DNA from: Hoeflea sp. IMCC20628
GTDB lineage: Bacteria; Pseudomonadota; Alphaproteobacteria; Rhizobiales; Rhizobiaceae
DNA: 64,000 nucleotides
Direction of reading: 5' to 3'
Assembly: GCF_001011155.1 (NCBI RefSeq)
Contig: NZ_CP011479.1
Span: forward strand, 2,250,501 to 2,314,500
The position numbers were made by a program, and so were the translations under genes. Below are positions 8,364-16,930 of the stretch, in pieces; within the stretch, counting starts at the first letter, position 1, and every line of letters starts with the position of its first letter. Below the pieces are notes generated by a model. The model did no database searches. It was given only the letters and a program-made list of their open reading frames with translations, and had not been told where the DNA came from.

Positions 8364-10682
8364 ATGAAAAAAACTATTCGCCATCTTACCGCAACCGTTG
8401 CGCCTTTGGCGATGCTTATTGGAGCATCGTTTCCGGCTGCAGGTTGGGCAGGGACACTTGACGGCGACGAAGTCCTGATCGGAACATCCGGGGATGGCAT
8501 TGTCTATGTCGACACAACCGAGAACGTTGTCGAACCCGGCATGAAGGCCATCACCTTTACTTCGACGCGGGTGCCCGGATCAAACCCGCCCGTGTACGTT
8601 GCGCCGTTTGAGAATATTACCCTGGACTATACTGACGGCACTAATCCCGCCGATCCATTGGGCAAATGGACACGCGGTGAGATCAGCAACTGCCTGATGG
8701 CCAGCAACACCAATTATTGCGACTCGGAATCAGGGTCCGGCAAGCGCATCAAGGCCTATCTCTACGGCCCCAATCCGTTGGATATGCGGATGAGCACTAC
8801 CCCGAGCACGGCTTATCCGCAGGTGGATTACTTCACCTTCGGCAAGATCTCGAACTTTGCGCCGGCCCGGATTACCGGTTTCTCGATCGAGGTTCTCGAT
8901 GCCGACGGCAACACGATGACCGGAACCGACGCCGAGAAGGTGTTGTTCAATCTCGACGCGACACAGGTAGGCCTTGGTGCTCGCCTGGTTGACGGCCTGT
9001 TTGGCGAGGGCGGACAGGAAGGCGAAGAAGGAGGCGTCGGTTTCTTCGATGCTCCGGACGGCACTCCCGGAGATACCGGACGCGCCGGCTTCAGCCTGGT
9101 CCAGAGCACTGATGTGCTCGACTTCGGCGGCGCAGCCGATCTGATCAGCAACGACGTTCACACGACGTTCTTCGGCAATGCGATGATATACGATGCCGCC
9201 GTACCGGACGGCATTTTCTGGGACGAGACGCCTGCAATCGATACTGATGAGAGCACCCTGCTCACCTGGTACCATACTGGCGATAAAACTTGGTATTATG
9301 GCAATCTCGGCACAGCAGCCACCCCGGAACTCGATGCCAAGCTCGCCGCCATTGCGGTCGATCTCGGCGTGGCTGTCGCTGACCTCGGCTACACAGCCGG
9401 CGGCGACGCAGTTCCAGCCGCAATCATTGCCGCGATGGAAGGTGACGATCTGTTCGCAATCGACAAGATCGAAGACCTGCGCAATGCCAACCTGAACTAC
9501 ACGATCACGGTCGGCAACGTCGAAGATGGCCAGTTCATCATCCGCATCGCGCCGCGCTTCGCCCCGGTCGTCGAGCTCGCCGGCACCCCGTACCAGTTTG
9601 CCGTGGCTGGAGCGCTTGACGCCTCCAATATTCCATACCTTGCAGCTGACCCTGGATATCAGGCGATGATCACCCAGGTGATGGCTCTTCCCACACTCGC
9701 TGAACAACAGAGCGCGATTGAAGAGTTGGGCTACAGCTTTCTTCGCACCTACATGGCGACAGGCCTGACGACAGGTCGGGAGCAGGTCTCCACGCTCAAC
9801 ACCCTCGGTCGGATCGGGGACGGACCCCAGGGTTCAACATGGTCCATGACTGACACCATTAGCGGCTTCCTGTCGGGCAACGGCACCGTCTCCAGCTTCG
9901 ACCGGACAACCAACAATATCGGCTTTGATGTGACCAGCGGCTCGCTTTGGGCTGGCATCGAGTCAGAGGTGTCCAGCGACTTTTCATTGGGCGGCATGTT
10001 TGGTGGCTTCCAGTCCGATGGAACCATTGATGCTGGACGCGGCTCCCTGGACAGCAAGGGCTTTGGAACGGGTCTTTTCGCACGGGGCAACAATGTTTGG
10101 GGCCACCTGAACTTCCAGGCGATGGCCGGTTACCAGAATCTGGACTTCACCAGTTCGCGCAATGTCATTCCGGCAGGCTTGACTGCTCGAGGCGAGACAG
10201 ATGCTGACCTGTGGTTTGGCGCAATAACCGCCGACTGGATGACCAAATACGGCGACTTTGAAGTCGGACCTACCGCTTCGTTGGAATATTACAATCTTTC
10301 AACCAAAGGCTTCACCGAAACTGGCGCCGGTATCTGGAACCTGACCATCGGTGAGCAGGACGACAATGTCACTATCGGGCGGATCGGATTGAAAGCCAAC
10401 TATCGGATCGTCACAAGTTCCTGGGACATCGGCACCTCCGGCCATGTGGCCTATGCGGAACAATGGGGTAGCGATGCCGTCAATTCTGCGAAGTTTGCCG
10501 GATTGCCGCAGATGAACCTGGCGGTTGATGGTCTGGACTCAAGCAGTGTGGACTTCGGTGTTGGCTTCAAAGCCTCGCCTGCGTCGCATGACAACCTGCA
10601 GTTTGGGGTTTCCTATCGTGGTACGGTTGCGAGCAATGACACCAGCAACAGTGTTCAGGTGTTTGCGAGAATGAAATTCTGA
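8364..10682 (+). CDS. Autotransporter with C-terminal beta-barrel
   Basis: A 772-residue protein with the start placed at the ATG behind GAGGAG, giving a clean signal peptide (MKKTIRHL... ending AAGWA). The same frame is open upstream to 8256 but without a signal peptide. Residues about 30-430 form a passenger with no catalytic motif recognised. A helical linker (LAEQQSAIEELGYSFLRTY, about 445-465) resembles linkers preceding autotransporter barrels. The last ~260 residues are a repetitive, glycine/aromatic-rich beta-barrel ending in the outer-membrane signature FARMKF. It is probably surface displayed. The passenger resembles large secreted anchor-domain proteins, but its function is unknown. 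Confidence 0.82.
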   Translation: MKKTIRHLTATVAPLAMLIGASFPAAGWAGTLDGDEVLIGTSGDGIVYVDTTENVVEPGMKAITFTSTRVPGSNPPVYVAPFENITLDYTDGTNPADPLGKWTRGEISNCLMASNTNYCDSESGSGKRIKAYLYGPNPLDMRMSTTPSTAYPQVDYFTFGKISNFAPARITGFSIEVLDADGNTMTGTDAEKVLFNLDATQVGLGARLVDGLFGEGGQEGEEGGVGFFDAPDGTPGDTGRAGFSLVQSTDVLDFGGAADLISNDVHTTFFGNAMIYDAAVPDGIFWDETPAIDTDESTLLTWYHTGDKTWYYGNLGTAATPELDAKLAAIAVDLGVAVADLGYTAGGDAVPAAIIAAMEGDDLFAIDKIEDLRNANLNYTITVGNVEDGQFIIRIAPRFAPVVELAGTPYQFAVAGALDASNIPYLAADPGYQAMITQVMALPTLAEQQSAIEELGYSFLRTYMATGLTTGREQVSTLNTLGRIGDGPQGSTWSMTDTISGFLSGNGTVSSFDRTTNNIGFDVTSGSLWAGIESEVSSDFSLGGMFGGFQSDGTIDAGRGSLDSKGFGTGLFARGNNVWGHLNFQAMAGYQNLDFTSSRNVIPAGLTARGETDADLWFGAITADWMTKYGDFEVGPTASLEYYNLSTKGFTETGAGIWNLTIGEQDDNVTIGRIGLKANYRIVTSSWDIGTSGHVAYAEQWGSDAVNSAKFAGLPQMNLAVDGLDSSSVDFGVGFKASPASHDNLQFGVSYRGTVASNDTSNSVQVFARMKF

Positions 10683-10742
10683 GATTGAAATTCGCCCCTG
10701 GCAAAAGCCAGCGGGCACCAATCCAAACAGCCCAACAGACAG

Positions 10743-10769
10743 ACCCGGCCAGAAATGGCCGGGTTTTTT
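10743..10769 (+). terminator. Rho-independent terminator
   Basis: Stem CCCGGCC (10744-10750) and GGCCGGG (10757-10763) with loop AGAAAT, followed by six T residues. It lies 60 bases after the autotransporter stop codon and is the expected end of that transcript. Confidence 0.9.
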
Positions 10770-10969
10770 CTGACTAAACCTCTCATGTGCCAGCGAACGA
10801 AGTCTGCAATAGCCTGAAGCTTACGCGAAACTTGCGCAAACACGATCCAGCTCTGCTGGGTCGTGGACATTGTTACCCGAATCGCTGAACCTACTGAGAG
10901 AGATTAAGTATTTTCAGTATTGCACAGTGTGATTTGAGTTTTCCAAACAACTCCTATCGGGACACGCAC

Positions 10970-11257
10970 ATGAGACATGCTCTTCGACTGGCCAAAATGC
11001 AGCAAATCCACAGCGACAAGGAGCCGGAGATTATCCGTCTTGTTACGGATCCGGCCACTTCCACTTATCAAAAACAGATGATCTATGGATGTCTGAACAA
11101 GATGTGCCGGATGTCGGCCAGCCTGTTCGGTGATCTTTCGAGCAAACCGGGCAATTACGATCTGATTGAACAGGCGGCAGAGCTCGACAAGGCGCTCTTG
11201 GATTTGCGCAGCTTCGTGGGAAGTCACATCTCAATCAGACTGCTCAAGGCAGCCTGA
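10970..11257 (+). CDS. Small uncharacterised helical protein
   Basis: A 95-residue protein if the ATG at 10970 (preceded by GGGAC) is the start; a TTG at 10934 would add 12 residues. The sequence is charged and probably mostly helical, with IEQAAELDKALLDLRSF near the C-terminus and two cysteines in GCLNKMC. There is no signal peptide or membrane helix and no recognised domain. It is isolated between the autotransporter terminator and the convergent phosphonate permease gene. Confidence 0.5.
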   Translation: MRHALRLAKMQQIHSDKEPEIIRLVTDPATSTYQKQMIYGCLNKMCRMSASLFGDLSSKPGNYDLIEQAAELDKALLDLRSFVGSHISIRLLKAA

Positions 11258-11356
11258 GCAAAAGGCCTGACACCGAGCACCCATCCGCTGCCGTTGTGCC
11301 GGCAGGGACAGGCGCTCCGCAGTCAAAACCAGTTCCCACCATCGTGATCGCCAGCC

Positions 11357-13366
11357 TCAGCGCAAGCGCCAGGCCTGGGTCCTGCCCAGGATCCGCTTTG
11401 AGGCAAACATGTGCAGCAACCGTGCGCCGGCATTGGTGTAGAAGATCATCATCCCCATCGCCGCCGCAGGTGCGATGTCGCCGGCATCGTCCATGTTCAG
11501 AACCGCAACTGACGCCAGCGCGGTGTGGGTGGAATAGATGAACACCACCGCCGACACTGTCGTCATCGCATTGACGAACATGTAGATCGAGATGTCGAGG
11601 ATCGCCGGCATGCAGACCGGCACGGTGACGCGCGTGAACAAGCGGTAGAACGGCTGGCGCAGTGAACTGGCGACCGGCTCGAACTCTGCATCGATCTGTT
11701 TGAGTGCCGTCAGTGCAGTCAGGTGACCGACTGTGTAAAAATGCGTGACGGTGGAGACCACCAGAATGATCATGGTGCCGTAGATGAAATTCAACGGGTT
11801 GTCGGGATTGTTGAAGAAGAAGATATAGGCCAGCCCCAACACCATTCCCGGCACCGCCATCGGCAGCATGGCGAGAAACTGGAACAGCCCGCGCCCTGTT
11901 TTAAAGCCGTCGATCTTTTCGACCATATAGGCACCGGTGAAGACGATGACCGTTCCGAACACTGCCGTCAGGCAGGCCAGCTTGATCGAGTTGTAATAGG
12001 CCGACCAGCCTCCGCCATCCATCTTGTCGAAGGCGTAGTTGTTGAGACTGAGGCTGAGATTGTAGGGCCAGAACTTGATCAGCGCCGCATATTGGCAGAT
12101 GGCGATGATGCCGACGATGTAGACCGCCATCAATGTGCACCAGGCCAGACACACCGCATCGAACTTGCGGTTGGGTTTGGGTTGATAGGGCACCGAGCGG
12201 GCCGACAGCAGCGAGACCTGTTTCTTCTGTACCTGGCGGTCAACGTAAAACGCCAGAACCGCCGGGATCAGCAGGATGACAGAGACCACAGCGCCCATTT
12301 CGAAATTCTGCTGACCGATCACCTGTTTGTAGATGTCGATGGCCAGCACATTGTATTGTCCGCCAATCACCTTGGGCAGGCCGAAATCGGTAATGACCAG
12401 GGTGAAGGTGACAAAGGCGGCGGAGATCAGGCCATAGCGCGCGCCCGGGATGGTCACGGTCCAGAAGGTGCGCCATTTGCTGGCGCGCAGGCTTTCGGCG
12501 GCTTCATACTGGCGCTGATCGGCGATCGACAGCGCCGTGGTGATGATGATCATCGCATGCGGGAAGGTGAAGAACACCGATCCGATGACGATGCCCAGAG
12601 GGCCATAGATGCTTTGCCCCATCAGCAGCGAATTGAGCATTCCCTGATTGCCGAACAGATAGATCAGCGCGATGCCGGGCAAAAGTGACGGCACCAGGAT
12701 CGGCATCATGGCGACAAGCTTGAAGAACCCCTTGAACCGCATGCAACTGCGGTTGAGCGCATAGGCAAACCAAAAGGCAAATACCACGGTCAATATGGTG
12801 CTGACGACGGCGATGAACACCGAATTTTCGATCGAGGAAAACAGCGCCGGATTGGAGAAATACTCGACATAATTCTGCGGGCCGACGGATTGCACCGGTC
12901 GCAGATTGATCCGCCGGAAAGTGTTGCTGTCGTATTCGCGCCATTCAGTCGTGTTCTGCAGATCCAGACCGACCAGATAAGGTGCATCCGAAGTGGTGCC
13001 GCGAAGCCGGTATTTTACCGGGCTGCGGAAGCTGAAGTCCGGGAAGAAATCCGTGACCGTCAGCCGCCCGTCCGAATTGGACGCGAGATCATCAGCCGAC
13101 TTCAACCCCAATTGCTCGTTGAGGGCCTCGGCGGTGACGGGCGCGCCAAACACGCCGGCCTCGTCGCTGACCTGAAACTCGTAGCGGTCGAGCTCGAATC
13201 CATAGGTGACAAAACTCTTCGACAGCATGGTGTAGAGCGGCAAGGCCAAAGCCACGATCAGATAAAGCGCGATCACCCCCATGAACAGGCGCTTGATGAC
13301 ACCGTCGCGATCAAGCTTCAGCTTGATAGCGGCTCCTGCAGGCAGGGTCACATCGGTCATGTTCAT
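11357..13366 (-). CDS. AEP ABC transporter permease, fused double permease (AepW/PhnU2 type)
   Basis: A 669-residue protein built from two permease halves. Each half has about six membrane helices and an EAA loop: EAAESLRASKWRTFWTVTIPG in the first, FEPVASSLRQPFYRLFTRVTVP in the second. A ~110-residue periplasmic insertion lies between helix 1 and helix 2 (about residues 50-170). Family knowledge: this fused form is the permease of the 2-aminoethylphosphonate system called PhnS2T2U2 or AepXVW. Its start codon overlaps the ATPase stop by 4 bases (ATGA), implying translational coupling. Assignment to AEP rests on the adjacent phnWAY genes and the family form. Confidence 0.88.
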   Translation of the reverse strand: MNMTDVTLPAGAAIKLKLDRDGVIKRLFMGVIALYLIVALALPLYTMLSKSFVTYGFELDRYEFQVSDEAGVFGAPVTAEALNEQLGLKSADDLASNSDGRLTVTDFFPDFSFRSPVKYRLRGTTSDAPYLVGLDLQNTTEWREYDSNTFRRINLRPVQSVGPQNYVEYFSNPALFSSIENSVFIAVVSTILTVVFAFWFAYALNRSCMRFKGFFKLVAMMPILVPSLLPGIALIYLFGNQGMLNSLLMGQSIYGPLGIVIGSVFFTFPHAMIIITTALSIADQRQYEAAESLRASKWRTFWTVTIPGARYGLISAAFVTFTLVITDFGLPKVIGGQYNVLAIDIYKQVIGQQNFEMGAVVSVILLIPAVLAFYVDRQVQKKQVSLLSARSVPYQPKPNRKFDAVCLAWCTLMAVYIVGIIAICQYAALIKFWPYNLSLSLNNYAFDKMDGGGWSAYYNSIKLACLTAVFGTVIVFTGAYMVEKIDGFKTGRGLFQFLAMLPMAVPGMVLGLAYIFFFNNPDNPLNFIYGTMIILVVSTVTHFYTVGHLTALTALKQIDAEFEPVASSLRQPFYRLFTRVTVPVCMPAILDISIYMFVNAMTTVSAVVFIYSTHTALASVAVLNMDDAGDIAPAAAMGMMIFYTNAGARLLHMFASKRILGRTQAWRLR

Positions 13367-14484
13367 TCCCCCCGGGGGAATACGAGGACACGTTCGGCGG
13401 GCAGTTCGACCACCAGATCGGTGCCGGTCTTCATGTCCAGACGGCGCACGGCGTTGATCGAGAAATTCGCGATCAACGGAGCGTCACCCAGCACCGGGCT
13501 GCGCAGATGGCTGCGCCAGAAGGAACCCAGAAACTCCATATCGGTGATGGTGACAGGCAACATGTTGAGACCGCCCTCACCCATCACTTCCGTGCTGTGC
13601 GGCACAACGTCTTCCGGACGGACGGCGATGGTCACGGCGGCTCCCTCGGCAATGCCGGTTGCTTCAGTCGACAAATCAAGATTGCCGAGCGCAACTTTCG
13701 AGCCCTTCATAACCGAAGCCACCTTGTTGGTCTCGCCAATGAAATCTGCCACGAACAGCGTCGCCGGGTGGCGGTAGATATCGGTCGGTGTACCGATCTG
13801 CTCGACCGTGCCGTGGTTCATGACAACAATGCGATCGGCCATCGACAGCGCTTCTTCCTGATCATGGGTCACCATGATGGTGGTGACGCCGAGCTTGCGC
13901 TGCAGATCCTTGATCTCGTGGCGCAAATACACCCGAACCTTGGCGTCAAGCGCCGACAGCGGTTCATCCAGCAGCAACAGGCCGGGTTTGATGGCAAGGG
14001 CGCGGGCAAGCGCGATCCGCTGTTGCTGGCCGCCGGAGAGTTGCGCGGGATATTTGTCAGCCTGTTCAGGCAGTCCGACAAGTGTCAGCAATTCAGCGAC
14101 ACGCGCGGTAATTTCGGCTTTTGGACGTCCGGTATTCTCAAGCCCGAAGGCGATGTTGCGAGCGACTGTCAGATTTGGAAACAGAGCGTAGGACTGGAAC
14201 ACGATGCCATAGTCACGCCGTGACGGCGGCAGGCTCGAAATGTCGACGCCCGCCTGGCGGATTTCGCCGCGTGTCTGCGGATCGAGCCCCGCAACCGCAC
14301 GCAGCAAAGTGGTTTTGCCACAACCTGAAGGTCCGAGAAAACAGATGAACTCGCCGGCCTGGATATCGAGATCGATATTCTTGAGCGCCAGAAAATCTCC
14401 AAAGGCCTTCCACAGACCCTTGATTTGCAAATAGGAAACGGGATCGGCGGTAGCGGTTTGCGCCACGCCTGTTTGGTCAGACAT
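13363..14484 (-). CDS. AEP ABC transporter ATP-binding protein (AepV/PhnT2 type)
   Basis: A 373-residue ATPase. It has Walker A GPSGCGKTT (residues 51-59), Q-loop FQ (96-97), signature LSGGQQQR (149-156), Walker B LLLLDEP (169-175) and the H-loop in VTHD. A C-terminal TOBE-like domain (about 245-370) is typical of spermidine/iron/AEP importers. Four consecutive ATGs precede the body; the last (14484) has GGAAG at the best spacing, and the frame stays open to 14511. It sits second in the transporter operon, between the binding protein and the fused permease. Confidence 0.9.
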   Translation of the reverse strand: MSDQTGVAQTATADPVSYLQIKGLWKAFGDFLALKNIDLDIQAGEFICFLGPSGCGKTTLLRAVAGLDPQTRGEIRQAGVDISSLPPSRRDYGIVFQSYALFPNLTVARNIAFGLENTGRPKAEITARVAELLTLVGLPEQADKYPAQLSGGQQQRIALARALAIKPGLLLLDEPLSALDAKVRVYLRHEIKDLQRKLGVTTIMVTHDQEEALSMADRIVVMNHGTVEQIGTPTDIYRHPATLFVADFIGETNKVASVMKGSKVALGNLDLSTEATGIAEGAAVTIAVRPEDVVPHSTEVMGEGGLNMLPVTITDMEFLGSFWRSHLRSPVLGDAPLIANFSINAVRRLDMKTGTDLVVELPAERVLVFPRGE

Positions 14485-14514
14485 CATCATCATCTTCCAG
14501 ATGGAGAACATGGA

Positions 14515-14541
14515 GAGACGCAGCGCACCGCACTGCGTCTC
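14515..14541 (-). promoter_or_regulatory. Intercistronic hairpin after the binding-protein gene
   Basis: Perfect 9-base arms GAGACGCAG (14515-14523) and CTGCGTCTC (14533-14541) with a 9-base loop, in the 78-base gap between the binding-protein and ATPase genes. It has no T-run. Family knowledge: such hairpins often stabilise the upstream message so that the binding protein is made in excess of the membrane subunits. Confidence 0.55.
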
Positions 14542-14562
14542 CGAGCTCGCTAACCGGAAGGG

Positions 14563-15585
14563 TCAGCCTTTGGGTTCAGACTTTGTATCGTAGCGCTTTG
14601 TCCACTCTTCCAGAATGGCAGAGCGGTTGTTCGCAGCCCATTCAAAGTCGTTATCGATCATCGCGTCGGTGATGCCCTCGGGGAAATATTCCACCGGCTT
14701 GGCAATGCCCGGAATTGCAACAACGGCGTAGCCGACATTGTACATTTCCATGGCCTTGGGCGTGATCGACCAATCGAGAAGTGTCTTGGCGGCTTCTTCA
14801 TTGGCGGTGCCTGCAATCAGCGCAGAGGCTTCCATGTCCCAACCGATGCCTTCGCTCGGAACGATGATCTCGATCGGAGCGCCTTCAGCCTTGGACTTGG
14901 CGCCGCGGAAGGCAAAAGACACGCCGATTACGGTTTCGCCGGAGGCTGCCATCTTGCACGGCTTCGAGCCCGAATGGGTGTAGGCGGCAATGTTGTTGTG
15001 CAGCCCGTCCATAAATGCCCAGCCCTCATCTTCACCGAAGATCTGCAGCCAGGAGGAGACGTCCAGGAAGCCGGTGCCTGAGGACGCCGGATTTGGCATC
15101 ACAACATGACCGGCATATTCCGGCTTGGTGAGATCCATCCAGCTGGTTGGCGCTGTCAAGCCAAGCTTGTCACCTTCAACCGTATTGAAGCAGACCGAGG
15201 CGACCCAGGCGTCCATGCCAACCCAGGACGGCGGGTTGTCGCCATCACGGAATTTTGGATCAAGCTTGTCGAGGCCGGCAGGCGCATAAGGCTCCAGCAT
15301 GCCTTCTGTCTTGAGCACCAGAAGTGACGTGGCGGCAAGACCCCAGACCATGTCGGCCTGCGGATTGTTCTTTTCGGCCAGCAGCTTGGCGGTGATAACT
15401 CCAGTTGAATCGCGAACCCAATTGACCTTGATGTCAGGGTGTTCCTGATTGAAGGTTTCAGCGTAACGGGCCAGGTCTTCCGCCTCGACAGCGGTGTAAA
15501 CGGTCAACTCAGTTTCGGCGAGTGCCATGGTGGTGCACAGCGCCGAGATTGCGGCAGTGAGATACAAGCGGTTCATTATAGTCAT
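14563..15585 (-). CDS. AEP ABC transporter substrate-binding protein (AepX/PhnS2 type)
   Basis: A 340-residue periplasmic binding protein of the iron/spermidine-like class. The signal peptide ends at TTMALA, followed by ETELTVYTAVEAEDLARYAETF. Family-like motifs include WVRDSTGVITAKLLAEKNNPQADMVWG and the SGTGFLDVSSWLQ segment. The start ATG is preceded by GGGGA. It is the first gene of the transporter operon and has a 331-base upstream region carrying candidate control sites. High affinity for 2-aminoethylphosphonate is inferred from the family and the neighbouring catabolic genes. Confidence 0.9.
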   Translation of the reverse strand: MTIMNRLYLTAAISALCTTMALAETELTVYTAVEAEDLARYAETFNQEHPDIKVNWVRDSTGVITAKLLAEKNNPQADMVWGLAATSLLVLKTEGMLEPYAPAGLDKLDPKFRDGDNPPSWVGMDAWVASVCFNTVEGDKLGLTAPTSWMDLTKPEYAGHVVMPNPASSGTGFLDVSSWLQIFGEDEGWAFMDGLHNNIAAYTHSGSKPCKMAASGETVIGVSFAFRGAKSKAEGAPIEIIVPSEGIGWDMEASALIAGTANEEAAKTLLDWSITPKAMEMYNVGYAVVAIPGIAKPVEYFPEGITDAMIDNDFEWAANNRSAILEEWTKRYDTKSEPKG

Positions 15586-15916
15586 TTTATTCCCCTTTTT
15601 TATGAACTTGCAGCGTTGTTTTTGTTCCAGTTTTTGCTTTGATAAATTCCTCCGACAGGTCCCTATCTGGCTTGTTATTTTTCCAGTCTAGTCCATCTCG
15701 GACTACAGGAATAGATTTTTAAGGACCAATCCGGATTGGAGTGTGAGAACCGGCGATCAATAAGTAAAATCTATTTAATTTATGATTGCATCGATTCTTC
15801 CCTGAAAAATATTCATGTTCCGGCACAGTTGCACACGGTCTCTCGCGACAGGCGCAGCGGTGATCATTGCCGCTACCAGTCGCCCTGTCCCACCCTGTTA
15901 CGGATATGCTGTCTGG
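15586..15916. other. Regulatory region upstream of the AEP transporter operon
   Basis: A 331-base AT-rich gap between the enzyme operon end and aepX. It holds the aepX ribosome-binding site, a perfect inverted repeat at 15689-15705, and a CGTTGTTTTTGTT stretch (15614-15626) resembling sequences before phnW, pbfA and the LysR gene. No gene was found. No convincing terminator for the upstream operon was seen, so read-through is possible. Confidence 0.6.
15689..15705. promoter_or_regulatory. Candidate operator upstream of aepX
   Basis: Perfect dyad TAGTCC-ATCTC-GGACTA, about 105 bases upstream of the aepX start. Its T-N11-A-like geometry (17 bases in all) suits a LysR-type activator site. No second copy was noticed in the island, so the regulator is unassigned. 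Confidence 0.4.
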
Positions 15917-16927
15917 TCAGCCAAAGATCACTCCACGCGTCTGGGCTCTCAATCTGGGGTCATGCGATTTGACATAGACCGGCTTGCCGGAAACCACTTC
16001 TGCGCACCGTTCCAGTGTTTCATACTCCAACCGTTGCATGGCTTCCTTCGTATAAAAAGTCAGGTGCGGGGACATGATCACCTGATCAAGCTCGAACAGC
16101 CGGCTCAGCGGGTGACCGGAACGCTTCAAAGGCTCGTTGGCAAAGACATCAAGCCCCGCCCCGGCGATCCACCCTGCCTCCAGTGCCCGCAGCAATGCCG
16201 CCTCATCGACAAGTGCGCCGCGTGAGGTGTTGATCAGATAGGCGGTTGGCTTCATCGCATTGAGCTCCGCCTCGCCGATCAGCCCCCGGGTGGTCTCGTT
16301 AAGGGTGCAGTGAAGCGATACAAAATCGCTTTCCGAAAGCAGTTGCTGCAGATCATCCCGTTTTGAGGCGCCCGCTGCCTGAATTCTGGCTTCTGACATA
16401 TCCGGATTGTAGGCAATGACATTGGCCCGGAAGCCGGCCCCGGCCATCCGGGCGACGCTTCTGCCAATTTTGCCAAGTCCGACAATGCCAACGGTTTTGC
16501 CGGCAATATCGGAGCCCAGCCAGCGCTGTTCGGGCCAAGCCCAGCCATCGCGTTGCATCACCCGTCCCAGCGGCTGCAGCTTCTTGGCCAGGGCAATCAT
16601 CAGCGCGAATGCACCTTCGGCGACGGTTTCCTCGGCATATTCCGGGATATTGACCACGGGAACACCGCGTTCGATGGCGGCAGGGATATCGATTGCATCA
16701 ATGCCCACGCCGTATTTGACGATGCCCTTCAACCGGGGTGCCGAATCCAGAATGCGCCGGGTGATCGGCGTGTAGCACATCAAAACGAGATCGGCGTCAC
16801 GCACCGCGTCCGCCAGTTCCGCCTCGCTCACCCCGTCGGGCAGCAGGACCAGATCATGGCCCTCATCACGCAGTGTGGCATCCACATGTGGCAGTTGCAG
16901 TTCACTGTCGGTCCTGACGATTTTCAT
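15917..16927 (-). CDS. D-2-hydroxyacid dehydrogenase in the phosphonate operon
   Basis: A 336-residue NAD(P)-dependent dehydrogenase of the SerA/CtBP type. It has the Rossmann loop GLGKIGRS (150-157), catalytic Arg236 (NTSRGALVD), Glu265 (ANEPL) and His288 (MSPHLT). The residue after beta-strand 2 is Asn (YNPD) where NAD-specific members usually have Asp, so cofactor choice is uncertain. It starts 3 bases after pbfA and is clearly co-transcribed with it. A phosphite-dehydrogenase role is considered unlikely, because the resemblance is general. A phosphonate hydroxyacid such as phosphonolactate is a possible substrate (inference). Confidence 0.85.
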   Translation of the reverse strand: MKIVRTDSELQLPHVDATLRDEGHDLVLLPDGVSEAELADAVRDADLVLMCYTPITRRILDSAPRLKGIVKYGVGIDAIDIPAAIERGVPVVNIPEYAEETVAEGAFALMIALAKKLQPLGRVMQRDGWAWPEQRWLGSDIAGKTVGIVGLGKIGRSVARMAGAGFRANVIAYNPDMSEARIQAAGASKRDDLQQLLSESDFVSLHCTLNETTRGLIGEAELNAMKPTAYLINTSRGALVDEAALLRALEAGWIAGAGLDVFANEPLKRSGHPLSRLFELDQVIMSPHLTFYTKEAMQRLEYETLERCAEVVSGKPVYVKSHDPRLRAQTRGVIFG

Positions 16928-16930
16928 CCG

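Noticed and set aside
15917-16927. Phosphite dehydrogenase PtxD
   Set aside because: Length is the same and the fold is shared, but the sequence follows the general SerA/CtBP pattern and no phosphite transporter (ptxABC) is present.
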